Positions 54,524-64,000 of a stretch of 64,000 nucleotides of DNA are shown piece by piece. Source of the DNA: Sphingobacterium sp. SRCM116780 (GTDB lineage: Bacteria; Bacteroidota; Bacteroidia; Sphingobacteriales; Sphingobacteriaceae); the NCBI RefSeq assembly GCF_021442025.1, contig NZ_CP090446.1, positions 186,001-250,000 on the forward strand, read 5' to 3'. Both the position numbers and the translations under genes were made by a program. Under the pieces are notes generated by a model that saw nothing but the letters and a program-made list of their open reading frames with translations, was not told the DNA's origin and did not search any database. Numbering within the stretch: position 1 is the first letter of the stretch; each line of letters opens with the position of its first letter.

Positions 54524-54545
54524 ACAAACTAAAATCAATTACATT

Positions 54546-57530
54546 ATGAGCAAATTTACATTACGAGCTGTAATGACCTTTGGTCTTTTGATGATGCTTT
54601 GGGTTAATGCTTTCTCTCAAAACTCTTCACTTTCAGGTAAAGTGTTAGATGACAAGGGAGAAGTATTAGTAGGAGCAACTATTCAAGTCAAAGGAAGTCA
54701 AATTTCGACAGCAACAAATCAAAACGGGGAGTATAAGATTAGTCAATTACCGCTAGGTAAAACGACTATTACAGTCAATATGATTGGCTATAGCTCTATG
54801 GATTTACCCATTCAAATTATTGAAGGAGCAAATGTTTTAAATTTCACATTAAATTCGACTACCAGTAACTTAGAAGAAGTAGTGGTAATTGGTTATGGTG
54901 TGGCTAAGAAAAAACAAATTACAGGTTCTATCTCTAGTGTAGGACCTAAAGAATTTAACGCTGGAGTAGTCAGTTCTCCAGATCAATTATTAGCAGGTAA
55001 AGTTGCTGGTTTAACTGTTAATAGATCAGGAGGTGACCCTACAGCTGGATCAACAATACAATTGCGTGGGCCATCATCATTGACAGCGAGTTCTTCTCCA
55101 TTATATGTTATCGATGGAGTGGTTGGTGCAAATATTGAATTGGTAGCGCCAGATGATATTGTTTCGATGGATGTTATGAAAGACGCCTCATCAACAGCAA
55201 TATACGGATCTCGAGCTGCAAATGGTGTTATTTTCGTTACGACGAAACGTGGAAAAGCAGGCAAGCCTGTTTTATCTTATAGTGGCTATGCTGCTGTTGA
55301 ACGTGTAGCAAATCGTGTAAATGTATTAAGTGCAACTGAGCATAAGCAATTTGTGGAAGACAATGGTTTAGCGGTTGCTGCTTCCGAAACTGGTTTTGAT
55401 ACAGATTGGCAAGATGAAATAACTCGAACAGGGGTTTCTCATAATCACAATTTGTCATTAACAGGTGGTTCAGAAGGTACAAGATACAATGCTTCTATCA
55501 ATTATTTTAATAATCAAGGAATTGTAAAGAGAAGTGATCTTGAACGGGTTGTAGCAAGAGTTGGTGTTGATCAAAATGCTTTTGATGATCGATTGAAGTT
55601 GGCTTTCAATGTTGCCAATAGTATGAATAAGTCCAATCATGTGGATTATGGAATATTCAATGGGGCTGCACGCTATTTACCAACATCTCCAGTGCGTTCT
55701 GATGATGCGGCATACGCAGCATATGATGGTTATTTCCAAGTTCCAGGAAGGACAAATTATTTCAACCCAGTAGCCATGTTGAACCAACGTGATGAGGAGC
55801 GAAATAACAATACCTTATTGGCGAGTTTAAAAGCAGACCTTACAATTTTTAAAGGATTGACCTGGACAAATGTGATATCATATCAACAAAATCAATTTGA
55901 TAAGAAGTACTATATGCATCGAACAGATTTCGATTCTAAGGCTTTAGGAAGAGGTTTTGCAGAACGTTCAAATCTGAAAAATATAGATAAGATTTTTGAG
56001 TCTTATATTAACTATAATTTCACTAAGAATCTTCACTCGTTTGATGCGATGGCTGGTTATTCTTATCAAAAAACAAAAAATAATGATGGAGTTGTAGCCT
56101 CTTCTGTAGGATTTATGTCAGATGATTTAGGAGCTAATAATCTTAATTTAGGAACATTACCAGACGGATATAATCCATATGGTTCATACCCATATATTTT
56201 AGAGTCTTTATTGATTTCAGTCTATGGTCGTGTGGGTTACAACTATGATGAAAAATATTTATTAAGTGCATCTGTACGTCGTGACGGTTCTTCAAAATTT
56301 GGAAAAAATAATAGATGGGCGACATTCCCTTCTATTTCTGGAGCTTGGAGAATTAGCAGAGAAAGTTTTATGCAAGACCAAGATTTATTTAGTGAATTAA
56401 AGCTACGTGTGGGATATGGCGTATCTGGAAATCAGAATATAGATCCATATCGTCAGATTATTATTTTTGGTCCTCAGAATGGTCAATTTTTATATAATGG
56501 AAATTGGGTGAATGCTTATGGTGTCAATCAAAATGAAAATCCTGATTTGAAATGGGAAAGTACATCGATGTTCAATGCGGGATTAGATTTTGAATTATGG
56601 AAAGGTCGTTTAGGTGGTACGATTGAATATTACAATAAAGAAACGAAGGATTTATTGTATGAGTATGATGTTCCATCACCTCCGTATCAGTTCAATCGCT
56701 TATTAGCGAATGGAGCGAGCATGAATAATAAAGGGGTGGAGATTACTTTGAATGCTGTAGTTTATCGTAATAGTGATTTTTCATATAACACGACGGTTAA
56801 CTTTGCTAAGAACGTCAATAAAGTAGGATCATTGGCTTCTAATATTGCAAACATTGGTGTTTCACAGCGTTATGAAGGAAGTATTGGTTTAGATGGATGG
56901 ACGGGTCAAACTGCTGCAATTGTTTTGCCTGGTTATGCTTTAGGAACGTTTTATGTAGCCAATTATATTGGCTATGATGCAACTGCTCAAAAAACAATTT
57001 ATCAAAAACCGTCGGGTGAATTAGTAACACAAGATCAAATTTCTGCACCTGATGATTATATGGTGATGGGACAAGCTCTTCCTAAATTTACCTACGGTTG
57101 GAATAACAGTTTTCAATACAAAAATTGGGATTTCAATTTCTTTCTACGTGGTATGTATGGAAATCAAATTTTTAATGCAACACGTGCCGATTTGAGTCGC
57201 CTGCAACAAGCTAATGTAACGAATATCTCTCAAGATGCTGTTAAAGAAGGAATATTTGAAACACCATTAATTGCTTCTAGCCGATTCATTGAAGATGGTT
57301 CCTTCTTACGATTGGATAATGCGACTTTAGGGTACACCTTCCATACGAAAGAGTCTAAATATTTTAGAAATGCAAGGTTATATGTATCTGGACAAAACTT
57401 GTTCACCCTGACAAAATATTCTGGTGTAGATCCAGAAGTAAGTTTAAGTGGCTTAGCTCCAGGTATTGATAATAGAAATTATTATCCAAAAACAAGATCA
57501 TTCTTGTTAGGTGTAAAATTAACTTTTTAA
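54546..57530 (+). CDS. susC: SusC-like TonB-dependent receptor
   Basis: 994 aa outer-membrane transporter for maltodextrins. It has a signal peptide ending near NAFSQ. The carboxypeptidase-regulatory-like domain at about 28-110 reads LSGKVLDDKGEVLVGATIQVKG. The SusC signature LEEVVVIGYGVAKKKQITGS is present, as are a plug domain with PLYVIDGVV and STAIYGSRAANGVIFVTTKRG and a 22-strand barrel ending in SFLLGVKLTF with a terminal Phe. It is followed after 19 bp by susD, its surface lid. Confidence 0.96.
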   Translation: MSKFTLRAVMTFGLLMMLWVNAFSQNSSLSGKVLDDKGEVLVGATIQVKGSQISTATNQNGEYKISQLPLGKTTITVNMIGYSSMDLPIQIIEGANVLNFTLNSTTSNLEEVVVIGYGVAKKKQITGSISSVGPKEFNAGVVSSPDQLLAGKVAGLTVNRSGGDPTAGSTIQLRGPSSLTASSSPLYVIDGVVGANIELVAPDDIVSMDVMKDASSTAIYGSRAANGVIFVTTKRGKAGKPVLSYSGYAAVERVANRVNVLSATEHKQFVEDNGLAVAASETGFDTDWQDEITRTGVSHNHNLSLTGGSEGTRYNASINYFNNQGIVKRSDLERVVARVGVDQNAFDDRLKLAFNVANSMNKSNHVDYGIFNGAARYLPTSPVRSDDAAYAAYDGYFQVPGRTNYFNPVAMLNQRDEERNNNTLLASLKADLTIFKGLTWTNVISYQQNQFDKKYYMHRTDFDSKALGRGFAERSNLKNIDKIFESYINYNFTKNLHSFDAMAGYSYQKTKNNDGVVASSVGFMSDDLGANNLNLGTLPDGYNPYGSYPYILESLLISVYGRVGYNYDEKYLLSASVRRDGSSKFGKNNRWATFPSISGAWRISRESFMQDQDLFSELKLRVGYGVSGNQNIDPYRQIIIFGPQNGQFLYNGNWVNAYGVNQNENPDLKWESTSMFNAGLDFELWKGRLGGTIEYYNKETKDLLYEYDVPSPPYQFNRLLANGASMNNKGVEITLNAVVYRNSDFSYNTTVNFAKNVNKVGSLASNIANIGVSQRYEGSIGLDGWTGQTAAIVLPGYALGTFYVANYIGYDATAQKTIYQKPSGELVTQDQISAPDDYMVMGQALPKFTYGWNNSFQYKNWDFNFFLRGMYGNQIFNATRADLSRLQQANVTNISQDAVKEGIFETPLIASSRFIEDGSFLRLDNATLGYTFHTKESKYFRNARLYVSGQNLFTLTKYSGVDPEVSLSGLAPGIDNRNYYPKTRSFLLGVKLTF

Positions 57531-57549
57531 CCTTTATTCACAATTAGTT

Positions 57550-59106
57550 ATGAAAAAGAGATTCAGTAAAATTAACTTATTCTTGTTTGCTGGACTATTG
57601 GTAGCAGGACAGTCTTGCACCAAGTTCGACGATAAGATGTATTCCGCATATACAGAAGATACATTTCCTAAAACTCCAGAACAGTTTATTGCAGTAACAG
57701 GACCTGTATATACTGCTGCTAGAGGTTATTTTGATAATTACTTTAGTCTTCAAACGGCAGGAGCCGATGAAGTTGTTATTCCCACAAGAGGGGGAGATTG
57801 GTTTGATGGAGGTAAATGGCGCGATATGCACTATCATACCTGGTCACCATCACATGAAGTGGTTCAAAATAACTGGGATTGGGGATTTAATGCCATTGGT
57901 ACTTGTAACCGTGTGTTAAGTGTTTTGGAAAAAGCTCCAGAATCGACTACGAAAGCACAGACTATTTCAGAAATAAAAGCCATGCGTGCTTGGTATTATT
58001 TTTTGATGATGGATGCTTATGGAAATATTCCGCTAGTAACCAGTTTTGATACAGGAACAGAATTGCCGGCAACTAAACCTCGAGCAGAAGTGTATCAATT
58101 TATTGTTCAAGACTTAGAAGATAATCTTGCAAATTTAAGTGAAGAAAAAAGCGAAGCTACTTATGGTAGACCAACAAAATGGTTTGCACATACCTTATTG
58201 GCAAAATTGTATCTAAATGCACAAGTTTATAGTGGTACTGCAAATTGGAATAAGGTTGTAGAACATAGCAATGCTGTCATTAATTCAGGAAAATATAGCT
58301 TAGAAAATGATTTCTTGACACAATTTAAACCAGATAATGGTCCGTCAAGTCCAGAACCTATTTTTTCTATTCCCTATGATGCTTCTCGTGCAACAGGTAA
58401 TACGTTGTTTAACCGTGTATTGCATTATGCCCATCGTCAAACATTTGAATTGAGTATTAACCCTTGGAATGGATGGAGTGCTCAACCTGCTTATTTTGAC
58501 TTGTTTGAAAATGCGGATAATCGTAAAAAACAATGGTTATATGGTCAACAATATAATTCAACAGGACAGCCACTGGATTATAACGGTCTTAATGTAGTTT
58601 TAGATCCATATGCTTATAACTTATTGCCTGGATCTGACTTTGATATTGGAGGTGCAGATGACGGTGGACGTTTAGCTGGGGCTCGTTGTATTAAATACTA
58701 TCCTGACAAAAATCAAATCAGCAATAATGCGGGTAATGACGTTGTTGTATTCCGCCTTGCAGATGTCTTATTAATGAAAGCAGAAGCTGTTTTAAGAGGA
58801 GCTACAGCCGCAAGTGCTACACAAGCATTAGATGCCGCTAATCAAGTCCGTAAACGTGCTTTCCCTGTTAATCCAGAGAAATATTTTACAGCAAGTACAT
58901 TGACTTTGAATGCGATTTATAAAGAACGTGCCTTAGAATTTACATTTGAATTGACGAGACGAACTGATATGATTCGTTTTGGAAAATGGGAAGATGCTCA
59001 ATTATTTAAACCTGCAAATCCTGGAGAAACTTATAAACGTTTGTTTCCTATTCCAGCTAGGGCAATAGCAAATAATAATAAATTGGTGCAAAATCCTGGT
59101 TATTAA
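57550..59106 (+). CDS. susD: SusD-like starch-binding outer-membrane lipoprotein
   Basis: 518 aa RagB/SusD family lipoprotein (acylated Cys23 in AGQSCTKFDD) that forms the lid of the SusC channel and binds glycan. It has the tetratricopeptide-like core EIKAMRAWYYFLMMDAYGNIPLV, the RADVLLMKAEAVLRG-type helix (here FRLADVLLMKAEAV) and IYKERALEFTFELTRRTDMIRFG near the C-terminus, all typical. The pair with SusC is diagnostic of a polysaccharide utilisation locus. Confidence 0.96.
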   Translation: MKKRFSKINLFLFAGLLVAGQSCTKFDDKMYSAYTEDTFPKTPEQFIAVTGPVYTAARGYFDNYFSLQTAGADEVVIPTRGGDWFDGGKWRDMHYHTWSPSHEVVQNNWDWGFNAIGTCNRVLSVLEKAPESTTKAQTISEIKAMRAWYYFLMMDAYGNIPLVTSFDTGTELPATKPRAEVYQFIVQDLEDNLANLSEEKSEATYGRPTKWFAHTLLAKLYLNAQVYSGTANWNKVVEHSNAVINSGKYSLENDFLTQFKPDNGPSSPEPIFSIPYDASRATGNTLFNRVLHYAHRQTFELSINPWNGWSAQPAYFDLFENADNRKKQWLYGQQYNSTGQPLDYNGLNVVLDPYAYNLLPGSDFDIGGADDGGRLAGARCIKYYPDKNQISNNAGNDVVVFRLADVLLMKAEAVLRGATAASATQALDAANQVRKRAFPVNPEKYFTASTLTLNAIYKERALEFTFELTRRTDMIRFGKWEDAQLFKPANPGETYKRLFPIPARAIANNNKLVQNPGY

Positions 59107-59126
59107 TCTTTAAATGAATAGAAATT

Positions 59127-60107
59127 ATGAAAATGTTTAATATATTTCGATTACTATTAGTTTTACTCGTTGGTGTTTTTAGCCTCTTGTTCTCTTGTAA
59201 AAAAGTGGAACATGGTATTGACGATGCTATAGTTTCGATCAATGAGAATACGGTATCGACTATTCAAGTCGGGAAAAAATTAAAAGTCGGTTTTATTGCC
59301 AACCAAATTACTGAATTTACATTCTCTATTGTACCTGTAAATGGTACTGAAGCTTTGATTACAGAAAATATTACAGTTGATCCAAATACATTTATTGCTT
59401 CAAAAGAATTTGATATTCCAAACGAAGCCTCTTGGATTGGGGATGCTTTATTGAAAGTTACGTATACTTCAGGAGGACAGACTATTGAGAAAACAAAACC
59501 CATCACATTTACCGAAAGTAATCCACAAATGTTTGTTGTCGGAGGTTCTATAGGTGCGGGTTGGGAACCAACATTAGGAGTTCCTATGCGCTTATATGAT
59601 GAAGATAGTAAATTTAAGTTTGAGACATTTGAGTATATCACAGTTGATGGTTCTGGATTTAAGTTTTTACCTACCAATGTAGATTGGACAGATGCTTTCG
59701 GAAAAGGAGCTACTGAAGGAACCTTGCTACAAAGTGGTGACGCTGGAAATATTACAGTTGCTGCAGATGGCTTTTATAGAATTCGTATGGATGCGGAAGC
59801 AAAAACATATGAATTATTGAAATCAACATGGGGTGTGATTGGTAGTGCAACTCCTAAAGGTTGGGATGCTGATACCGATATGACGTTTGCAGGAGGAAAA
59901 GGAACTTATACTTGGAAAGTAAAATTGAACCTTGTAGCCGGTGAATTAAAATTCCGAATGAACGATGATTGGGCTGTCAATATGGGTGGAACTGTTTCTG
60001 CTTTACAACAAGATGGTGCAAATCTAGTCATTGATGCTGCAGGTACATATGATGTTGAATTAAATTTGACACCAGGAGGCTATACAGCTAAAATTTCTAA
60101 AAACTAA
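59127..60107 (+). CDS. SusE/SusF-like surface starch-binding lipoprotein
   Basis: 326 aa. Lipoprotein signal with Cys24 (LLFSCKKVEHG). An N-terminal SusE domain (about 30-135) is followed by two starch-binding-type beta modules: MFVVGGSIGAGWEPTLGVPM with FETFEYITVDGSGFKF at about 140-220, and WGVIGSATPKGWDADTDM with LNLVAGELKFRMNDDW at about 230-326. The W-x-G and WDADTDM patterns are usual for SusE/SusF. It sits in the order C-D-E as in the Bacteroides sus operon. It has fewer modules than SusF. Confidence 0.9.
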   Translation: MKMFNIFRLLLVLLVGVFSLLFSCKKVEHGIDDAIVSINENTVSTIQVGKKLKVGFIANQITEFTFSIVPVNGTEALITENITVDPNTFIASKEFDIPNEASWIGDALLKVTYTSGGQTIEKTKPITFTESNPQMFVVGGSIGAGWEPTLGVPMRLYDEDSKFKFETFEYITVDGSGFKFLPTNVDWTDAFGKGATEGTLLQSGDAGNITVAADGFYRIRMDAEAKTYELLKSTWGVIGSATPKGWDADTDMTFAGGKGTYTWKVKLNLVAGELKFRMNDDWAVNMGGTVSALQQDGANLVIDAAGTYDVELNLTPGGYTAKISKN

Positions 60108-60110
60108 TAT

Positions 60111-60135
60111 AATAGGGAGCATTTAGCTCCCTATT
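60111..60135 (+). terminator. Intercistronic hairpin between SusE-like and GH13 genes
   Basis: AATAGGGAGC-ATTTA-GCTCCCTATT, perfect 10-bp arms, 3 bp after the SusE-like stop. Only three T's follow, so it may attenuate or stabilise mRNA rather than fully terminate. Confidence 0.6.
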
Positions 60136-60156
60136 TCAACAAACTTTTATTGAATC

Positions 60157-61998
60157 ATGATACGTCTATTGTTAAGTAGTGTTTTTATACTACTTCAGCT
60201 TTCTTATGCTTTTTGTCAGGATAATTTTTCTATTCAAAGGGTTGAACCGATGAATTGGTGGGTGGGAATGAAAACTTCCAATGTGCAATTAATTATCTAT
60301 GGTAAGAATCTCGGAAAAAGTACCGTTAAAATTCAAAAAGAGGGCTTAACACTCTTAAAAACGCACACAGTTGAAAATTCTAATTATTTATTTCTTGATG
60401 TAGCAATTGAAGCCGATGCAACTGCAGGTTTTTACCCCATTGAGTTTTATGTAAATAACAAACTTGTTGGACGGTATAATTATGAATTGAAAAATAGAGA
60501 TGCATCTGCTGTTAAAGCACAAGGTGTTCATGCCGAAGATCTGATTTACCTCATCATGCCAGATCGTTTTGCGAATGGAAATAAAAAGAATGACCAGGTA
60601 AAAGGTTTAAGGGAAATGAATGTAGATCGCGATTCCATGTATGCACGACATGGGGGTGACCTTGAAGGTATTATTCAACATCTGGATTATTTAAACGATC
60701 TAGGTGTTACATCTGTTTGGTTGACACCTGTATTGACGAATGATATGCCACAAGCTTCCTATCATGGATATGCAAATACAGAAAATTATCAGGTCGATCC
60801 TCGATTTGGAACAAATGAAACTTATCGTAAACTTGGAGAAGAGCTGCACAAACGAAAAATGAAATTGGTACATGATGTTGTACCAAATCATGTGGGATTG
60901 TATCATTGGACTGTCATAGATAAACCGTTTAAAGATTGGTTGCATGAATGGCCAAGTTTTACACAAACTACTTATAGGGATCAAACTATTTTTGATCCTT
61001 ATGCTGCGACTGTTGACCGTGAAAAAATGGAAAAGGGTTGGTTTGTGGAAACAATGCCTGATATGAATCAACAGAATGAATATGTTCAAAAATATATTCT
61101 TCAAAGTCATATTTGGTGGATTGAATATGCTGGGATTGATGGTTTTCGTATTGACACCTATCCTTACAATGATTTGGCTTTCATGGCGAAATGGACAACC
61201 GCTATCAAGAATGAATATCCAAACTTCTCCTTCTTTGGTGAAACATGGGTACAGTCTGTTCCTAATCAGGCCTATTTCTTAGGTGGACAGCGTGTTGGTC
61301 AATCGATCGATACGAAACTTGACGGTGTCACTGATTTTCAATTAAATTATGCTATAGGAGATGCTCTGAATAATGAACAAGCAAATAGATTGTATGCTAC
61401 TCTAGGATCAGATTATCAGTATCCTAATCCATTGGCGAACGTCATCTTTTTAGATAATCATGATAAAGATCGCTTTTTCTCTGTAGTGGAGGAAAATTTA
61501 GAAAAGTATAAATCGGCTTTTTCTTGGCTCTTGACATCCCGTGGGATTCCTCAAATGTATTATGGCGCCGAGGTGTTAATGAAAAATTTCAATAAACCAG
61601 ATGGCTTACTTCGAGAAGATTTTAAAGGGGGATTTGAAGGTGATACTGTAAATAAATTTAGTACAGTAGGTAGATCTGATTCGGAAAATGAGCTATTCAA
61701 TCATGTTAAAAAGTTAGCAAATTATCGTAAGAATAATACAGTACTGCAATATGGAACGACACAACATTATGTTCCGGAGAATAATGTATATGTCTATTTC
61801 AGATCCAATGAAACTCAAGTTGTCTCGGTTTTTATGAATTGTAATGCCAAGGAGATTACGCTGTCTTTACCACGATATCAGGAAAGTCTAAAAGGAGCAA
61901 AACGAATGAAAAATATCCTGACAGATGTAGAGCAAGATATACCATTAGAAATAACATTAAAACCTCATCAAACACTCGTGTTTGAACTAAAAAAATAA
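60157..61998 (+). CDS. GH13 cyclomaltodextrinase/neopullulanase-like enzyme (SusA-like)
   Basis: 613 aa with a cleavable signal peptide (LLQLSYAFCQDN), so periplasmic. An N-terminal cyclomaltodextrinase-type beta domain is at about 25-120 (VEPMNWWVGMKTSNVQLIIYG). The catalytic barrel has DRFANGNKKND, region I HDVVPNHVG, region II DGFRIDTYPYND with nucleophile Asp, region III FFGETWVQSV with acid Glu, and region IV FLDNHDKDR. It would shorten imported maltodextrins. It ends 4 bp before pgmB. Confidence 0.94.
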   Translation: MIRLLLSSVFILLQLSYAFCQDNFSIQRVEPMNWWVGMKTSNVQLIIYGKNLGKSTVKIQKEGLTLLKTHTVENSNYLFLDVAIEADATAGFYPIEFYVNNKLVGRYNYELKNRDASAVKAQGVHAEDLIYLIMPDRFANGNKKNDQVKGLREMNVDRDSMYARHGGDLEGIIQHLDYLNDLGVTSVWLTPVLTNDMPQASYHGYANTENYQVDPRFGTNETYRKLGEELHKRKMKLVHDVVPNHVGLYHWTVIDKPFKDWLHEWPSFTQTTYRDQTIFDPYAATVDREKMEKGWFVETMPDMNQQNEYVQKYILQSHIWWIEYAGIDGFRIDTYPYNDLAFMAKWTTAIKNEYPNFSFFGETWVQSVPNQAYFLGGQRVGQSIDTKLDGVTDFQLNYAIGDALNNEQANRLYATLGSDYQYPNPLANVIFLDNHDKDRFFSVVEENLEKYKSAFSWLLTSRGIPQMYYGAEVLMKNFNKPDGLLREDFKGGFEGDTVNKFSTVGRSDSENELFNHVKKLANYRKNNTVLQYGTTQHYVPENNVYVYFRSNETQVVSVFMNCNAKEITLSLPRYQESLKGAKRMKNILTDVEQDIPLEITLKPHQTLVFELKK

Positions 61999-62002
61999 AG
62001 AA

Positions 62003-62650
62003 ATGAAAAACGCAATAAATCTTTTGGGAGAAATAAAGGGGGTAATTTTTGATTTGGACGGTGTGCTGGTAGATACTGCGGTATTCCATTTTCAAGCCTG
62101 GAAAAGGCTTGCCCAGGAACTGGGTTTTGAATTTACAGAGATTGAGAACGAACAGTTAAAAGGAGTCAGCCGAATCGCTTCCTTGGAGAAGATCTTGAAT
62201 TGGGCAGGTGCAGAAGCCTCAGAAAGCGAAAAAAAAGATATGGCAGAACGTAAAAACAGCTGGTATTTAGATTTAGTTCTCCAGATGAAAGTAGGTGAGG
62301 TTTTGCCAGGATCAATGGAACTGCTGCACTGGTTAAAACAAAAGGGTTATCCGATCGCATTGGGATCGGCAAGTAAGAATGCACCACTTATCCTTGAGAA
62401 AACAGGAATTTTTTCTTTTTTTGATGTTATTGTGGATGGCAATGTGGTGACCCTGTCAAAACCAGATCCCGAGGTTTTTTTAAAAGCCGCGAGTGAACTG
62501 CAACTGCTTCCAGAAGAATGTCTGGTGTTTGAAGATGCACAGGCTGGGGTAGATGCCGCAAGAGCTGCAGGAATGAAAGTGATCGGTATTGGTTCCGGTT
62601 TACAGGGAACCGACCTATCGATCAGTAGTCTGAAGGAAGTTTTGAATTAA
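62003..62650 (+). CDS. pgmB: Beta-phosphoglucomutase
   Basis: 215 aa HAD-superfamily mutase converting beta-glucose-1-phosphate to glucose-6-phosphate. GVIFDLDGVLVDTAVFHF with the nucleophile Asp and the Thr-x-x-x-His of PgmB, then KGVSRIASLEKIL, LGSASKNAPLILEKTG and KPDPEVFLKA plus VFEDAQAGVDAA. It takes the product of the GH65 phosphorylase encoded next. Codon use is richer in CTG and GC than in the upstream amylase gene. Confidence 0.96.
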   Translation: MKNAINLLGEIKGVIFDLDGVLVDTAVFHFQAWKRLAQELGFEFTEIENEQLKGVSRIASLEKILNWAGAEASESEKKDMAERKNSWYLDLVLQMKVGEVLPGSMELLHWLKQKGYPIALGSASKNAPLILEKTGIFSFFDVIVDGNVVTLSKPDPEVFLKAASELQLLPEECLVFEDAQAGVDAARAAGMKVIGIGSGLQGTDLSISSLKEVLN

Positions 62651-62665
62651 TAAATTGATTTTGCA

Positions 62666-64000
62666 ATGAAGAATTACATCGTCCACAATGAGTGGAATAT
62701 CATAGAAGAGGGGTTTGAGCCAGCATATAATGAAGTTTCAGAAAGTATCTTTTCCATTGGAAACGGAAGAATGGGACAGCGTGCAAATTTTGAGGAAGAT
62801 TATAGCGGAAAATCCCTTTCAGGATCATATTTAGCCGGGGTTTATTATCCTGACAAAACTCGGGTAGGCTGGTGGAAGAACGGTTACCCTGAATACTTTG
62901 CAAAGGTCATCAACTCGATCAACTGGATCGGACTCCATATAACAGTAAACGGCGAACTGTTGGATCTGGCAACATGCGAGGTACGTAATTTTCAGCGCAG
63001 GCTGGATATGAAGCATGGACTGCTGACAAGATCTTTTGAAGCAAAACTTCAAAATGGAACAGAAGTCCGTATCGAAAGTACAAGGGTATTCCATCTTTTC
63101 CTGTCCGAAACAGCTTCCTTGAGATATACTATTCAGGTGCTTAATCAGGAGAAGGCATCTTTACAGGTAGTGTCCTATCTGGAAGGTGATGTGGTCAATC
63201 GGGACAGTAACTATGATGAACATTTCTGGAATTTTATATCAAGCAGCACAGATTCACAACTGTCTGTGACGATGAAAACAAAGAAAACAGATTTCATTGT
63301 CCGGGCTGATCTGATCAATAGGTTTACCGTTAATGATACAGCCCTTGAATCGAAATTCTCCAAAGAACAGGGAGCACGTGTTTCCGAAGCTGTAGAAGTT
63401 TCATTGGTACATCAGGATGTCTTCGCTGTTGAAAAACGTGTTTCGATGGTAACCTCCCAAAATCATATCGAGGGTGAACTGGAGCAGGCCGGAAAAGCCA
63501 ATGTTGCACATATCACTTCTTTATCATTCGATGAAATAAAAGATAAACAGGCATCGTCCTGGGAGAGTTTCTGGAATGAAAGTGATATTGAGATCGCTGC
63601 CGATGTTGCTGCCCAGCAAGCGATCCGATTCAATATATTTCAGTTATACCAGACCTATACAGGAGAAGACTCCCGTCTTAATATTGGCCCGAAAGGTTTT
63701 ACAGGAGAAAAGTACGGGGGGGTGACCTATTGGGATACCGAAGCATACTGTGTTCCTTTTTATCTGGCTACACAGCCTGCAGATGTTGCCCGTAATTTAT
63801 TGTTATACCGTTATCAGCATCTGGATAAAGCGATTGAAAATGCGGCAAAGCTTGGTTTTTCAAATGGGGCTGCTTTGTATCCCATGGTAACGATGAACGG
63901 AGAGGAATGCCATAATGAATGGGAGATCACCTTTGAGGAGATCCACCGAAATGGGGCAATTGCTTTTGCCATCTATAATTATCAGCGCTATACAGGCGAC
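62666..64000 (+). CDS. GH65 phosphorylase (maltose phosphorylase-like), 3' end outside window
   Basis: The frame is open from the ATG at 62666 to the window edge (445 codons of an expected 750 or so). It begins MKNYIVHNEWNIIEEGFEPAY and has IFSIGNGRMGQRANFEEDYS, the GH65 N-terminal beta-sandwich. Then come GPKGFTGEKYGGVTYWDTEAYCVPFYL and ECHNEWEITFEEIHRNG, the catalytic-acid segment of GH65 phosphorylases. The likely reaction is maltose plus phosphate to glucose plus beta-glucose-1-phosphate, matching pgmB 15 bp upstream. Trehalose or kojibiose are alternative substrates. Base composition is raised as in pgmB. Confidence 0.93.
   Translation, partial: MKNYIVHNEWNIIEEGFEPAYNEVSESIFSIGNGRMGQRANFEEDYSGKSLSGSYLAGVYYPDKTRVGWWKNGYPEYFAKVINSINWIGLHITVNGELLDLATCEVRNFQRRLDMKHGLLTRSFEAKLQNGTEVRIESTRVFHLFLSETASLRYTIQVLNQEKASLQVVSYLEGDVVNRDSNYDEHFWNFISSSTDSQLSVTMKTKKTDFIVRADLINRFTVNDTALESKFSKEQGARVSEAVEVSLVHQDVFAVEKRVSMVTSQNHIEGELEQAGKANVAHITSLSFDEIKDKQASSWESFWNESDIEIAADVAAQQAIRFNIFQLYQTYTGEDSRLNIGPKGFTGEKYGGVTYWDTEAYCVPFYLATQPADVARNLLLYRYQHLDKAIENAAKLGFSNGAALYPMVTMNGEECHNEWEITFEEIHRNGAIAFAIYNYQRYTGD

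Noticed and set aside
54983..55482. Minus-strand open frames inside susC
   Set aside because: Shadows of the plus-strand gene, which has full domain support.

Overview
The window is chromosomal DNA of a Bacteroidota bacterium, most likely the genus Sphingobacterium. The evidence is the low GC content, promoters of the TAnnTTTG type, SusC/SusD outer-membrane proteins, a 16S gene of the Bacteroidota type, and a serine palmitoyltransferase that reads very like the Sphingobacterium enzyme I know. Genus-level assignment is by recognition, not by a search.

Layout. (1) 1-4.2 kb: an exporter operon on the minus strand (HlyD adaptor, C39-peptidase ABC transporter, start of a TolC-type channel). It diverges from a small peptide gene with a Gly-Gly motif and a fimbrillin/FISUMP-like lipoprotein gene (4.2-5.9 kb). 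A decayed gene follows. (2) 6.6-18.2 kb: housekeeping genes (FKBP lipoprotein, DHH phosphoesterase, a large anchored propeller-like protein, DUF423, priA, pcm, a membrane MutS-like ATPase, an acyl-CoA thioesterase, smpB). (3) 18.5-23 kb: a five-gene sphingolipid-type operon led by spt. (4) 23.6-29.5 kb: rRNA operon 1 (16S, tRNA-Ile, tRNA-Ala, 23S, 5S). (5) 29.5-37.1 kb: an accessory island behind a tRNA-Pro. It holds an intact ISL3/ISAon1-type insertion sequence with an 8-bp target duplication. It also holds a one-directional series of unrelated genes (DinB-like, Imm-like hypothetical, DUF3667, DUF3267, NADAR, a broken ORF) separated by about 130-bp stem-forming sites that look like integron attC sites. 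No integrase is visible. A degenerate repeat of about 160 bp occurs at both ends of the island. (6) 38.3-44.6 kb: hexuronate catabolism (uxaC, uxuA, SDR mannonate oxidoreductase, KDG kinase, KDPG aldolase, LacI regulator). (7) 44.8-50.7 kb: rRNA operon 2, a near-identical direct repeat of operon 1. (8) 50.7-64 kb: a starch/maltodextrin utilisation locus (LacI regulator, two palindromic operators, surface GH13 lipoprotein, SusC, SusD, SusE-like, periplasmic GH13, beta-phosphoglucomutase, GH65 phosphorylase running off the end).

How the parts work together. The starch locus would bind starch at the surface, cut it, import it through SusC/D, shorten it in the periplasm, and phosphorolyse maltose to glucose plus beta-glucose-1-phosphate, which PgmB turns into glucose-6-phosphate. 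The uronate genes turn glucuronate or galacturonate into pyruvate and glyceraldehyde-3-phosphate. The two rRNA operons lie in the same orientation and bracket the accessory island plus the uronate genes, so recombination between them could delete or duplicate about 21 kb. The most novel candidate is the attC-like cassette series at 32.2-36.9 kb. The peptide gene beside the C39 exporter is second.
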